Assembly (NCBI RefSeq): GCF_000517105.1
Contig: NZ_KI912151.1
Span: 768,460 to 832,459, forward strand
DNA: 64,000 nt
Reading direction: 5' to 3'
From: Fischerella sp. PCC 9605
Lineage (GTDB): Bacteria > Cyanobacteriota > Cyanobacteriia > Cyanobacteriales > Nostocaceae
Below the pieces are notes generated by a model. The model saw only the letters and a program-made list of their open reading frames with translations. It was not told where the DNA came from and ran no database searches. Each line of letters starts with the position of its first letter. Positions within the stretch are counted from its first letter, which is position 1. This document shows positions 19,416 to 27,179 of the stretch, piece after piece. Both the position numbers and the translations under genes were made by a program.

Positions 19416-19973
19416 ATATTCGTTGGTTAATGATTATTTGTGTCCCAATTTCTTACAGATATCTACACCTTTGTCTAACAAATAAACCTAACTGCGCTTT
19501 TGTGAAGAGACATAATTTATAAATTGTAATACAAACATCATAACTGTTCACTGGGATTTTTTAAATTTATTTTGGTCAGTTCATGATATATTACCCAATT
19601 TTTTGCGATCAAAATTTCCAGCCATTCCTATTTTTTAGAATTTTATGAATCGAAGGCAAATAAAGTGATAAAATACTTAACTTTGCTAAATTGACACTGT
19701 AAAAAAAATATTGCGGCTAGGAACTACAAAAATTATTTATCGTCATAGGGGAGTGCAGTCATTCATCTAGGAAATAGGCTGTGAATCTTTACAAAGTTGC
19801 CATGTAAAAGCCCAGTTGTATTTCTCAGATATCAAGTCGTACTCCAAATGTTTTACAGAAACTCAGAAATACTGTACTTTAGATTGTATATTAAGCATGT
19901 TCTTCAGTAAGTGATATCCACTAAGACAACCTCACCCTACTCTACATTGATCGGTCAATCAGGGGGATTGAAA
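19416..19973. other. 0.56 kb AT-rich region without a gene
   Basis: No open frame of note, strongly AT-rich. It precedes the PIN gene, whose likely start (GTG at 19974) is preceded by AGGGGG at 19961-19966. Confidence 0.5.
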
Positions 19974-20423
19974 GTGATCAAGATTATATTTGATGCTGAC
20001 ATAATACTAGAGGCGTTGATGAATCGCAATGATTTTGGAGAAGAAGTCAGCAAATTATTGGACAGAACACATCCTTTGATTCAGATGCACATAACAGATA
20101 TCGGATGGCAAAAGATATATGCCTATGCCAGTCGTCTACGGAATAACAAAATTGCTGAAGTAGTAGTCGATTGGTTACAAGAAAAAATAAAGATCTGCCC
20201 TGTCGATCAGACCATTCTCCAGCAAGCACGCTCTTTACCCCTTAAGGATTTTGAATCTGCTGTAGAGCTAATCTGCGCCAGTTATGAAGATTTAGATGCG
20301 ATTGTTACTCATAACCTCGATGATTTTGCTGAAGCTCCTGGTAAATATAGGGTGTGGTCAGTAGCAGAATTATGGGTACGTGTAAATCTAGAAAGTCAGC
20401 TACAAACAGCCAGATACAGTTAA
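19974..20423 (+). CDS. PIN-domain protein
   Basis: 149 aa starting at GTG 19974, chosen because AGGGGG lies 7 nt upstream; an in-frame GTG at 19911 lacks such a site. The N-terminus VIKIIFDADIILEALMNR carries the first PIN acidic residue (FDAD). A mid-protein acidic residue is in DFESAVELICASYEDLDAIVTHN, and the end DLDAIVTHNLDDFA gives the third conserved acidic position. PIN domains are metal-dependent single-strand RNases, often VapC-type toxins. No antitoxin-like gene lies immediately upstream, so this is an orphan or belongs to another PIN subfamily. Activity is inferred from the acidic residues only. Confidence 0.8.
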   Translation: MIKIIFDADIILEALMNRNDFGEEVSKLLDRTHPLIQMHITDIGWQKIYAYASRLRNNKIAEVVVDWLQEKIKICPVDQTILQQARSLPLKDFESAVELICASYEDLDAIVTHNLDDFAEAPGKYRVWSVAELWVRVNLESQLQTARYS

Positions 20424-20461
20424 TTCCTAATAGACTTAGGGATAATATCTGACATAAGCTC

Positions 20462-20485
20462 AAAAGCTAGAAATAAAGCTTTTTG
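20462..20485 (+). terminator. Possible intrinsic terminator after the PIN gene
   Basis: AAAAGCT and AAGCTTTTT surround a short loop (AGAAATA) about 40 bp after the PIN stop, ending in a run of five T. The stem is short and AT-rich. Confidence 0.35.
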
Positions 20486-20593
20486 ACCCTACCCTGCGCA
20501 GCTACCCAAAGAATGTCTACGCTGAACTTGAGAGCATGCTTTTGACTTCCGCCCAGCGTTACTAGACTTGCTATATTAGTTTACCGTATAGCG

Positions 20594-21127
20594 CTAGTTT
20601 ATGCTCAGATTGAGAGTATAGTTGACAACACCATTGCCACTAGTTTGCTGAGATGAACTAACACCAGGACCGCTTAATTCTATGCTGACTCCAGATGATG
20701 CAGGGGCGTAACGGCCTGAAATTTCAACGATGTGTTCTCCAACTGATAGTAATGGTGATAGATTAATTTCCACTTGGTTATCGTTTAGTCGTTTCACAAC
20801 TTTACCATTGACAGTAATTTCACCACTCAATTGACTGCCTGAAGTGTTAATCCTTAAAATGTGAGGTTGACGAAGATTAGCTGCACTCAGATTGAGTGAG
20901 CTTTTTTGGTATCCAGAAGAAGAAGAAGAACTAGTGGTACTAGATTGCTGGCTCGCAAACGTTTTGAAGTATTTCATATCACTATCGCTATCAGAATTTA
21001 CAACAGTATTGCTATTGCTGTCGGAGTTCATCAAAGTGCTTTGGCTGACGCTTCCGAAATTGTAAATGAGAGCGATCGCTATCACTATAAAAGCGACGCA
21101 GCCAGTGAGAAGTGTTACAATCTTCAT
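20594..21127 (-). CDS. Hypothetical protein with N-terminal anchor and beta-rich C-terminal domain
   Basis: 177 aa from ATG 21127; a GTG nine codons upstream (21154) is an alternative, and neither has a clear ribosome binding site. Residues 1-25 (MKIVTLLTGCVAFIVIAIAL) form a signal anchor. Residues about 30-75 are a Ser/Asn/Asp-rich linker with a polyserine run. From about 80 on, the segments HILRINTSGSQLSGEITVNGKVVKRL and EINLSPLLSVGEHIVEISGRYAP look like a small beta-sandwich. Probably envelope-located on the periplasmic side. No family is recognised. It lies upstream of the secreted-protein cluster in sequence order but is separated from it by 0.5 kb. Confidence 0.7.
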   Translation of the reverse strand: MKIVTLLTGCVAFIVIAIALIYNFGSVSQSTLMNSDSNSNTVVNSDSDSDMKYFKTFASQQSSTTSSSSSSGYQKSSLNLSAANLRQPHILRINTSGSQLSGEITVNGKVVKRLNDNQVEINLSPLLSVGEHIVEISGRYAPASSGVSIELSGPGVSSSQQTSGNGVVNYTLNLSIN

Positions 21128-21643
21128 GATGACAGAAAGAGATTTAGATAGCACCAGGCTTGCGATATACTAATCAAATTGTTTTCAAATTACATACATT
21201 TGCGGAATGATTGGGAAAAAAGAGTTAGGCAAATGTAGTAAACATCTCAATTAGTGCTATAGCCGCGAGGTTCTTTCTAAGGATGTCTATAATCTACATA
21301 TAGCAATTCCATTTGATTTGTGAGATGTTAGTTTGGTTTGTCATTAGTTAATGGTCAGTAGTGAATGCTTACTAATAAACGACTGACCGAACATTATACG
21401 CTTCATAATTCGTCATGAATGAACCAAGCAACTCAATTTAATGAGGTGGAAAAATAAACCGTTAGTTTCAATAAAGCGCATTCATGCGTGGGGTAACAGT
21501 ACGAATTATTTTGACAGCTAACGGTCATAACGAACAATCTGACAACTCAAATGGCTTTTCGCTAAAGCAGCGAAACCGAAGTACCCACCTAGCAAGGAAC
21601 TTCGGAATATAGAAAGTTTTCAGATGTGGGGTGTGGGAATGTT
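21128..21643. other. 0.5 kb spacer with a hairpin
   Basis: No gene visible. At 21577-21606, CCGAAGTACC and GGAACTTCGG pair at 9 of 10 positions, just downstream of the stop of the last cluster gene on the minus strand, which could be a terminator or a repeat. The GCTTTTCGCTAAAGCAGCGAAACCGAAGT context resembles dispersed repeats of other cyanobacteria. Confidence 0.4.
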
Positions 21644-22030
21644 TTACCTAGGATAATTGCTAGGAAGTGGTACATGAATCTGTGGGTTTACCTTAATACC
21701 AATATTTCGAGTTCTCACAGGAACATTACTGTTAGGATCTCCATCGACAAATTGGTTGCTATTGCGGCGTTGTTCACAGCGACCGCCAGAAACACAAGTT
21801 TGGGTTCCTACACTGGTAACAGTACCACCAACACTATTTTCGCAATTTTCCCCAAAGTTCTGATTGGTTTGGTTCGATTGATTTCCCTCCCTTGAACGAT
21901 CAACCGACACTTGGGCGCTAACATCAACTGCGGTACACCCTGCCAGTGCAGAAGGAGTTAAGGAAGGCATAAAGAAGGGAGATACAGCGGTGACAGAGAA
22001 CAAGCCCAGGGAAAGTAATTTGAATCGCAT
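21644..22030 (-). CDS. Small secreted Asn/Gln/Cys-containing protein (cluster gene 6)
   Basis: 128 aa from ATG 22030, chosen because AGAGGAT lies 9 nt upstream; an ATG ten codons earlier (22060) would overlap the preceding gene. A signal peptide covers residues 1-31 (FKLLSLGLFSVTAVSPFFMPSL...ALA). The mature part is hydrophilic with an Asn/Gln patch (EGNQSNQTNQNFGENCENS), four cysteines in the middle (ENCENS, TQTCVSGGRCEQ), and a Pro-rich end. It lacks a clear copy of the two-repeat unit of its neighbours. It starts 20 bp after the preceding cluster gene, so it is very likely in the same transcript. Function unknown. Confidence 0.7.
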   Translation of the reverse strand: MRFKLLSLGLFSVTAVSPFFMPSLTPSALAGCTAVDVSAQVSVDRSREGNQSNQTNQNFGENCENSVGGTVTSVGTQTCVSGGRCEQRRNSNQFVDGDPNSNVPVRTRNIGIKVNPQIHVPLPSNYPR

Positions 22031-22050
22031 AGTAGTAATATCCTCTGAAT

Positions 22051-22431
22051 CTATTGACATGTTGTACTTGTTTGAGAGCTGTAAGTGCGATTAACCGCAG
22101 TACCCGAGTTATTACTGTGAGTACTTTGACGGGTTACACTTCTGCTAATGCAATTAGAGTTTGATCTGGTTGTCGGGTATTTCTTGCTTTGCGGATATTT
22201 CCAAGTCGGAAGCGGGGTACGACGATTTGGAATCCATACTCTTGAATTGGGCAGGCGAAGGGGAAAGATACTTCTTCTTGCGGGAGTGGTTTTAACAGAA
22301 ACACCACTTTCCTGACCAACTCTGATCTTAGAGTCACCAGTGTCAACGTATACATCTGCGGAGGCTATTCCAGCAGGTAATGAAATTAACGCAGATAGAA
22401 CTAGTAATGGAATCGTTTGTCTGGCAGGCAT
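22051..22431 (-). CDS. Small secreted basic Ser/Arg/Thr-rich protein (cluster gene 5)
   Basis: 126 aa. Signal peptide residues 1-25 (IPLLVLSALISLPAGIASA). The middle is basic and Pro-rich (TPARRSIFPLRLPNSR, IPNRRTPLPTWKYP). The C-terminal 35 residues are Ser/Thr/Asn-rich with two cysteines and end in TTCQ. The segment SGTAVNRTYSSQ resembles SGTAVDGSVNVQ of the paralogous neighbours, suggesting one surviving repeat. It is followed after 20 bp by cluster gene 6. Function unknown; secreted by inference from the signal peptide. Confidence 0.65.
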   Translation of the reverse strand: MPARQTIPLLVLSALISLPAGIASADVYVDTGDSKIRVGQESGVSVKTTPARRSIFPLRLPNSRVWIPNRRTPLPTWKYPQSKKYPTTRSNSNCISRSVTRQSTHSNNSGTAVNRTYSSQTSTTCQ

Positions 22432-22586
22432 GGCTGAATTTTCCTATATAGAACACTACCGATTTTTTCTTCTTGGCTAGCAAGGAAATCGGTAAAACCT
22501 CTGTACTCAACTCCCCACTCTCAACACACCACGGCACTGCTAGCAGACAGAGTATGTACATTGACCAAAGACTTGTGCCTAGGGAA

Positions 22587-22925
22587 TCAGTAGCACATCC
22601 GACTTAAAATTTGACGCTGTAAGCTTTCCTGATTGGCATTTTGGTCAACACGACCACCATCAACAGCAACACCACTTTGGTTGATCAGCTGGTCTGAGCG
22701 TTGTGACTGAGAGCCTGGTCTACAATTGCCGTATAAAGAATTCTGTCCAGTTTGAGTCTGGATACTTCTCTGGTTAGCTCTTTGGTTAACTTGACTACCA
22801 CGACCTACGGCAGCAGCATCTTGATTAATCTCCTGCCGAGTGCCTTGGTCATCAGCAAAGGCTGCTGTGGGCGCTACTATGAGCGCAGTCGCTAAGAGAG
22901 CAAAAGCGTAAGTTTTCTTTACCAT
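22587..22925 (-). CDS. Secreted two-repeat Q/N-rich protein (cluster gene 4)
   Basis: 112 aa from ATG 22925 (AAGGTGG lies 10 nt upstream; an ATG three codons earlier is possible). Signal peptide 1-24 ends at APTAAFA. The mature protein holds two related units, EINQDAAAVGRGSQVNQRAN and LINQSGVAVDGGRVDQNANQ, about 50 residues apart, separated by a loop with one cysteine (NCRPGS), and a C-terminal cysteine (MCY). Regularly spaced Gln, Asn and Gly with AVxG are reminiscent of curlin repeats. The most divergent of the four paralogues. An extracellular fibre or surface role is inferred. Confidence 0.75.
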   Translation of the reverse strand: MVKKTYAFALLATALIVAPTAAFADDQGTRQEINQDAAAVGRGSQVNQRANQRSIQTQTGQNSLYGNCRPGSQSQRSDQLINQSGVAVDGGRVDQNANQESLQRQILSRMCY

Positions 22926-23013
22926 AATATACAAACCACCTTATAAATAAATTGTGTGTCATGGGAGGAATGGTGGCATTGCCAAAATTCAGCAACGCCT
23001 TATTTTTTATGAT

Positions 23014-23394
23014 TTAAAAGCGATAAAAACAGCCAGTGTTTCCCAGCGCGACTTGGTTTTGAGCACTGCTGGTGCTGCTAGCTTGAGCATTAACAGAACT
23101 GTCTACCGCCGCTCCATTTTGTCCTGTAATCTGAGTAGAACGTTGTGCTTGGTCAGTCGAGGGTTTGGCACAGACGTAACTACGACCACCATAGCGATTC
23201 TGTTTGAGAATTTGCTGTTGGATGTTGACGCTATCCGCACTCTGAGAATTTACACTCCGATTGACAGAAGCACCATTTTGATCGGTGATCTGGACATTTT
23301 CTTGAGATTGAGATTGTTCGGCAGCAAAAGCCGTCGTAGGAGCAATCAACAAACCAGCAGCTAATAAACCGAAAGCTAAGGATTTTTTCAACAT
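23014..23394 (-). CDS. Secreted two-repeat Q/N-rich protein (cluster gene 3)
   Basis: 126 aa. GGAGGT lies 10 nt before the ATG. Signal peptide 1-25 (LAFGLLAAGLLIAPTTAFAA). Two units, QITDQNGASVNRSVNSQ and QITGQNGAAVDSSVNAQ, flank a loop containing one cysteine (SYVCAKPSTDQ); a second cysteine lies four residues from the end (GCFYRF). The signal peptide is almost the same as in genes 1 and 2, showing shared ancestry. Function unknown. The Q-x-G-A-A/S-V spacing suggests beta-strand stacking. Confidence 0.78.
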   Translation of the reverse strand: MLKKSLAFGLLAAGLLIAPTTAFAAEQSQSQENVQITDQNGASVNRSVNSQSADSVNIQQQILKQNRYGGRSYVCAKPSTDQAQRSTQITGQNGAAVDSSVNAQASSTSSAQNQVALGNTGCFYRF

Positions 23395-23436
23395 AATTCC
23401 TAGACCTCCCTGCTTATGTTTTCAGGAAAGAGAACT

Positions 23437-23461
23437 GGCGTTACTTCTAATGCGCAACGCC
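23437..23461 (-). terminator. Hairpin between cluster genes 2 and 3
   Basis: GGCGTT and AACGCC form a 6-bp stem around a 13-nt loop about 15 bp after the stop of cluster gene 2. No T run follows, so it may be an mRNA stabiliser or attenuator, not a terminator. A more perfect version occurs at 23885-23910. Confidence 0.45.
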
Positions 23462-23476
23462 TTATGCCTTGATGGA

Positions 23477-23836
23477 TTAGCAGCCAGCTTTACGAAGTGC
23501 AACTTGGCGCTGATCGCTCTCGGTGTTACTGTTTTGAACGTTAACAGAACCGTCTACTGCTGTACCACTTTGTCCTGTAAACTGAGCAGAACGTTGTCTT
23601 TGCTCGACAGAGGACGTAGGAGCACACCAGTAAGGAGCATTGCGACTACCTCTTTGAAATTGCTGTTGGCGGTTGATGCTATTGGAGTTTTGAATGTTGG
23701 TACTACCATTAACAGCAGCACCCTCTTGCACTGTTTCCTGAATATTGTCTTGAGATTGTTCGCCAGCAAACGCTGCGGTGGGAGCAATTAACAAACCAGC
23801 AGCTAAAAGACCGAAAGCGAAAGACTTCTTCAACAT
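23477..23836 (-). CDS. Secreted two-repeat Q/N-rich protein (cluster gene 2)
   Basis: 119 aa from ATG 23836, with GAGGT 8 nt upstream; an in-frame ATG five codons earlier is less well placed. Differs from cluster gene 1 at only six residues, all after position 65, so it is a recent tandem duplicate. Signal peptide 1-24; units ETVQEGAAVNGSTNIQ and FTGQSGTAVDGSVNVQ lie either side of the YWCAPTSS loop, and the protein ends in a cysteine (RKAGC). The flanking downstream sequence (GGCGTTACTTCTAAT...) is duplicated too. Probably an extracellular structural protein, by inference. Confidence 0.8.
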   Translation of the reverse strand: MLKKSFAFGLLAAGLLIAPTAAFAGEQSQDNIQETVQEGAAVNGSTNIQNSNSINRQQQFQRGSRNAPYWCAPTSSVEQRQRSAQFTGQSGTAVDGSVNVQNSNTESDQRQVALRKAGC

Positions 23837-23884
23837 GTTGTTAGACCTCATTAGTTAGTTAAGTTGTGTAGTTGGTAGAGAACT

Positions 23885-23910
23885 GGCGTTACTTCTAATA
23901 CAGTAACGCC
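23885..23910 (-). terminator. Perfect hairpin between cluster genes 1 and 2
   Basis: GGCGTTAC and GTAACGCC form a perfect 8-bp stem with a 10-nt loop (TTCTAATACA) 15 bp after the stop of cluster gene 1. No U-tract. Its copy after gene 2 has a shortened stem, so it was duplicated along with the gene. Confidence 0.5.
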
Positions 23911-23925
23911 TTATGCCTTGATGGA

Positions 23926-24285
23926 TTAGCAGCCAGCTTTACGAAGGGCAACTTGGCGCTGATTGTTCTCGGTGTTGCTGTTTTGGACGTTAACAGAACC
24001 GTCTACCGCCGCACCACTTTGTCCTGTAAACTGAGCAGAACGTTGTGCTTGATCGACAGAGGACGTAGGAGCACACCAGTAAGGAGTATTGCGACTACCT
24101 CTTTGAAATTGCTGTTGGCGGTTGATGCTATTGGAGTTTTGAATGTTGGTACTACCATTGACAGCAGCACCCTCTTGCACTGTTTCCTGAATATTGTCTT
24201 GAGATTGTTCGCCAGCAAACGCTGCGGTGGGAGCAATTAACAAACCAGCAGCTAAAAGACCGAAAGCGAAAGACTTCTTCAACAT
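23926..24285 (-). CDS. Secreted two-repeat Q/N-rich protein (cluster gene 1)
   Basis: 119 aa starting at ATG 24285, where GAGGT lies 8 nt upstream; the frame is open 24 codons further up but without signal-peptide sense. Signal peptide 1-24 (KKSFAFGLLAAGLLIAPTAA). The mature chain has two 30-residue units aligned as QETVQEGAAVNGSTNIQNSN and QFTGQSGAAVDGSVNVQNSN, joined by a loop with WCAPTSS, and ends with RKAGC. The two cysteines could pair. The Q-x-G-x-x-V-x(4)-N-x-Q spacing is close to, but not identical with, the curlin repeat. First gene of a six-gene minus-strand run, divergent from the XRE regulator at 24791. Function unknown. Confidence 0.8.
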   Translation of the reverse strand: MLKKSFAFGLLAAGLLIAPTAAFAGEQSQDNIQETVQEGAAVNGSTNIQNSNSINRQQQFQRGSRNTPYWCAPTSSVDQAQRSAQFTGQSGAAVDGSVNVQNSNTENNQRQVALRKAGC

Positions 24286-24790
24286 GTTGTTAGACCTCAT
24301 CAGTTGTGTGTTGTTTGTGTGTTGTGTGTTTTCGGTCAGAGGGTTTACACCTATCACTCCTTGTGTAGGTTATTTATTTCTCGACCTTGAGGAGTTGTTT
24401 GAGTGTGTCTGTTTGTTTTGTTAATGAGAGCTACAAAGTCACATCTGTTCATTCCGGATTAGTCTGAAAGATTTTTAGAAAAAAATTGTCTGTGCTTTGT
24501 CTCCTCTCAATTTGAACCTCCCAATCAAACGACTTCTTACAGATGTTGGGGCAAGGAATAGGGTGGAAAAAGAAAGAGATTGTTCTCTCTCTACCCTTTT
24601 GCCTTTTCCCGCCTCTTAACAAAAATTATTTTTGCAAGAGGTGTAAAATAGTGATGAGAGTTACACTTAATAGTTTTAACCAAAGAACTTAAGTGTCGTC
24701 AATAGCTTGGTTAAATTTGTTGGGCGCTAGATTTTTTTGGTGCTAGGATCTACGACTATAGATATTAGGTAAACCATAAGTGCTGTAGCT
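24286..24790. other. Divergent promoter region between secreted cluster and XRE gene
   Basis: 505 bp without a gene, containing a GT-rich tract (TGTGTGTTGTTTGTGTGTTG at about 24304-24323) just upstream of cluster gene 1, and AT-rich DNA nearer the XRE gene. It must hold the start sites for both directions if the cluster is expressed from its first gene. I cannot assign -10/-35 elements or an operator with confidence. Confidence 0.4.
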
Positions 24791-25129
24791 GTGAAACAGA
24801 AGGCAAAACCAAGGATCGCTTTTCTGCGAGAAAAGGCAGGGCTAACCCAGCTGGAATTGTCACGTATTGTCGGCGTGACCGAAAGCACTATCCAAAATTG
24901 GGAAAGTGGTAGGACTGGAACAGAACAGATAGAACGAATTATTAAGTTTTGTAAAGCGCTGAATTGCCAAGTAGAAGACCTAATTGAGTATGTGAGCCAC
25001 TCACCACAAGAGTCGGCTGCAAAACCTAGTTCTTTAAGTGATATACATAATTTGTTGGGAACTGAGAACCATTCGGCGATCGCTGAAACCGACTCGACCG
25101 CAGATCAAAAGCGGCAAGTTAGTCATTAG
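24791..25129 (+). CDS. XRE-family helix-turn-helix regulator
   Basis: 112 aa starting at GTG. Residues 8-62 form a complete HTH_3/XRE domain: RIAFLREKAGLTQLELSRIV, then GVTESTIQNWESGRTGTEQI with the recognition helix, and LNCQVEDLIEYV. The remaining 45 residues are a hydrophilic Ser/Glu-rich tail with no known domain. Probably a DNA-binding repressor. It is divergent from the run of secreted paralogues, which makes that cluster and itself the first candidates for control. This is positional inference only. Confidence 0.85.
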   Translation: MKQKAKPRIAFLREKAGLTQLELSRIVGVTESTIQNWESGRTGTEQIERIIKFCKALNCQVEDLIEYVSHSPQESAAKPSSLSDIHNLLGTENHSAIAETDSTADQKRQVSH

Positions 25130-25272
25130 TCATTGGTCATTGGTCATTAGTCAATAGTTGGTGGTTAGTGGTTATTTCTCCCACTCTCCTCATCTCCCCA
25201 TTGCCCCTAATCCCCACTCCCTGGCGGTCGTGGGGGCCGGTGAGTTCCCCATCTCCCCCTCTCCCACTCCCC

Positions 25273-25950
25273 CTATCTCCTCCTAGCTTGCAGCCACAAT
25301 TCATCCACTGTCACAAATTGATAGCCTTGTTGCAATAGTTGGGGAATAAGAATTTTTGTGATTTCGGCTACATCTTCTCCGCCGCAAGCACCGTCGTGCA
25401 ACACAATAATGGAGCCATTAGTTACTTCTTTGAGAACTCGCTGTACAACGGTAGTAACTCCCGGTCTTACCCAATCTTCTGGTACTACGCTCCACATCAC
25501 AGTTCTGTAATTCCACTTATGTAGCAGGTTCAAAGTTGTGGGTGTAAATAAACCGTTCGGGGGTCGGACATCACGTACTTGTTCGGGTTGCAGGTTACAA
25601 GCATGATAGACGGCTGCTTGAGTTTTTTCTAAGCTGTCTCTGAGATCTTTAGGAGAAAGCAAAGGAAAATTGCGATGATCGTACCCGTGCAGTCCAACCC
25701 AGTGTCCGCGATCGCATATTTCTTTGGCTATGCTTGGCGAACGGTTAACACAAGCACCCAACCAAAAGAAATTTGCTGTAATCTGGTAACGGTCTAATAC
25801 TTGTAACAGTTTGGGTGTGTATTGTGGATGAGGGCCATCATCAAACGATAGGGCGATCGCTTTGGAATTACAATCGCCTCCCCAAAGACAACTCGGAAAC
25901 GTTGGCTTGAGAATGGGGTGCAAAACTGGAAATAGAGGATAAAACTGCAT
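25273..25950 (-). CDS. Polysaccharide deacetylase (NodB/CE4)
   Basis: 225 aa from ATG 25950 (GGAAG 10 nt upstream; a TTG three codons earlier is also open). Metal-dependent carbohydrate esterase 4 that removes N- or O-acetyl groups from chitin-like, peptidoglycan or exopolysaccharide substrates. Motif 1 is SFDDGP at about residue 36, motif 2 HGYDH at about 90 in place of the usual HSxxH form, motif 3 RPPNG at about 130, and the late motif VLHDG at about 185. The N-terminus is moderately hydrophobic but not a clear signal peptide. Single gene, flanked by dispersed repeats on both sides. Substrate unknown. Confidence 0.93.
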   Translation of the reverse strand: MQFYPLFPVLHPILKPTFPSCLWGGDCNSKAIALSFDDGPHPQYTPKLLQVLDRYQITANFFWLGACVNRSPSIAKEICDRGHWVGLHGYDHRNFPLLSPKDLRDSLEKTQAAVYHACNLQPEQVRDVRPPNGLFTPTTLNLLHKWNYRTVMWSVVPEDWVRPGVTTVVQRVLKEVTNGSIIVLHDGACGGEDVAEITKILIPQLLQQGYQFVTVDELWLQARRR

Positions 25951-25975
25951 ATTTAGCAAACTTCCTTTGGAAGGG

Positions 25976-26190
25976 ATCGGGGATTAGGGATCGAAGATTA
26001 GGGACTGGGGATTGGGGCATCGGGCATCGGGCAAAGGAACTGGAAAAGTAAAAAGTAAAAAGTAAAAAGGTAAAAGAAAAAATTCTTTCTTTTTACTTTT
26101 AGCTTTTAACTTTTGACTTATTTTTGCCCAATCCCCGATACCCAGTACCAAATCCCCTATATCCAGTATCCAGTACCCAATACCAAGTTT
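25976..26190. repeat. Cluster of dispersed heptad repeats, roughly palindromic
   Basis: GGGGATTAGGGATCG and GGGCATC runs, then a (AAAAAGT)n run facing a (TTTTACTTTTAGC) run, then CCCAATC/CCCAGTA heptads. The halves are imperfectly complementary, so the region could fold into a long hairpin. It lies upstream of the NodB gene. Confidence 0.75.
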
Positions 26191-26321
26191 TTTCTTGGCA
26201 AGGCTTGACCAGTGACAAAATGTATAGTACATATGTTCTATATGAATTCATTCTTGCATAAAAACTTACCATTCCCGAACTAGGAAGTAGCACTTCTTTT
26301 GCCAACAGGAGAGCATACTAG

Positions 26322-26741
26322 ATGAAGCTATCGAAACTTGATTTGAGCAATGTAGTAGCGATCGCTCACTCTGAAGGACATTTGCAGTTATTGCTGGATT
26401 TAGGTAACGAATTAGAGTTTTTAGAAATTCCTGCACCAGTCGAGGCTTTTGAAGGATTGCAACATTTGAATGAGATAGTAGCTGAAGTTAAAGCTTTGCC
26501 TTCATACGAGGAATCAATTGCAATGTTGCCAACAAATTCATCAATGGCGAATGCAGTGGGATATGACGACGACAAAAATATTTTACAAATCGAGTTTCAT
26601 AACGGTGCAGTCTATCAGTATTCGGGTATAGAAGAAGATACTTGGGAAGATTTACATCAAGCAGATTCAGTTGGCAAATATTTCAATGAAAAAATTAGAG
26701 GTAAATATCAGTCAGAGCGTATAGATGATGACTATTGCTGA
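26322..26741 (+). CDS. KTSC-domain protein
   Basis: 139 aa with AGGAGAG before the ATG. The C-terminal 65 residues (about 73-135: SSMANAVGYDDDKNILQIEF, YQYSGI, SVGKYFNEKIRGKY) are a KTSC domain, a small fold found in phage and bacterial proteins. The typical lysine-threonine-serine-cysteine core is here represented by SVGKYFNEKI. The N-terminal 70 residues are a short acidic helical region without recognised motif. No catalytic role is established for the family. Freestanding gene. Confidence 0.85.
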   Translation: MKLSKLDLSNVVAIAHSEGHLQLLLDLGNELEFLEIPAPVEAFEGLQHLNEIVAEVKALPSYEESIAMLPTNSSMANAVGYDDDKNILQIEFHNGAVYQYSGIEEDTWEDLHQADSVGKYFNEKIRGKYQSERIDDDYC

Positions 26742-26867
26742 TAATTAGTGTTCCTGGTGCTTCTGGCTAATTGCTAATTATTATTAGTGATTAGCCTTTA
26801 CTTTATTTAATTTTGGTTGTTGATAGTTGTTTGATGTTTGGTATTTATTCCAACCAACTACCAACCC

Positions 26868-26972
26868 TGCGGGTACTCTACGAGAAGCCGCCCTGCGGGC
26901 GTCTACGTCAGTTGTACCCTGCGGGAAGCCGCGCTGCGCGCGTCTACATGGGGAAAACCACGCCAGGTTCTA
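26868..26972. repeat. Tandem palindromic dispersed repeats (GCGGCTTCCCG type)
   Basis: Three partly inverted copies of a unit containing CCCTGCGGG, GAAGCCGC and GCGTCTAC. Related copies lie at 31234-31262 and 47490-47527. Part of the 437-bp gap between the KTSC and ComFB genes; the rest of the gap shows nothing. Confidence 0.8.
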
Positions 26973-27179
26973 CAACGCTTGGTACCCCCGCAACGCACTG
27001 GCTCCCCAAGACCGCACTGACTCACCACCAACAAACAACAATCACCTAATACCCTCACAACTTCCTCAAATTCTTTATTTAAATTTAAAAATAGAGCCTG
27101 TCTATCTCTGCCCTAAAGTTGCTCTACCGTTCACATCTTTAAATAAACAGGGAAATTAGAAGCTGAGAGGGAATAAATT

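Noticed and set aside
22134-24357. Plus-strand and second-frame ORFs across the secreted cluster
   Set aside because: They repeat in parallel with the minus-strand paralogues and lack signal peptides or ribosome binding sites; shadows of the real genes.
24510-24530. TTTGAACCTCCC as the T-arm of a minus-strand tRNA
   Set aside because: No cloverleaf could be formed with neighbouring bases; no acceptor stem or anticodon arm was found.
26868-26972. Possible CRISPR array
   Set aside because: The units are inverted and of uneven spacing without unique spacers; they are palindromic dispersed repeats.
26813-27159. Three overlapping plus-strand ORFs in 26.8-27.2 kb
   Set aside because: They translate the GCGGCTTCCCG repeats; composition changes with frame and there is no ribosome binding site.
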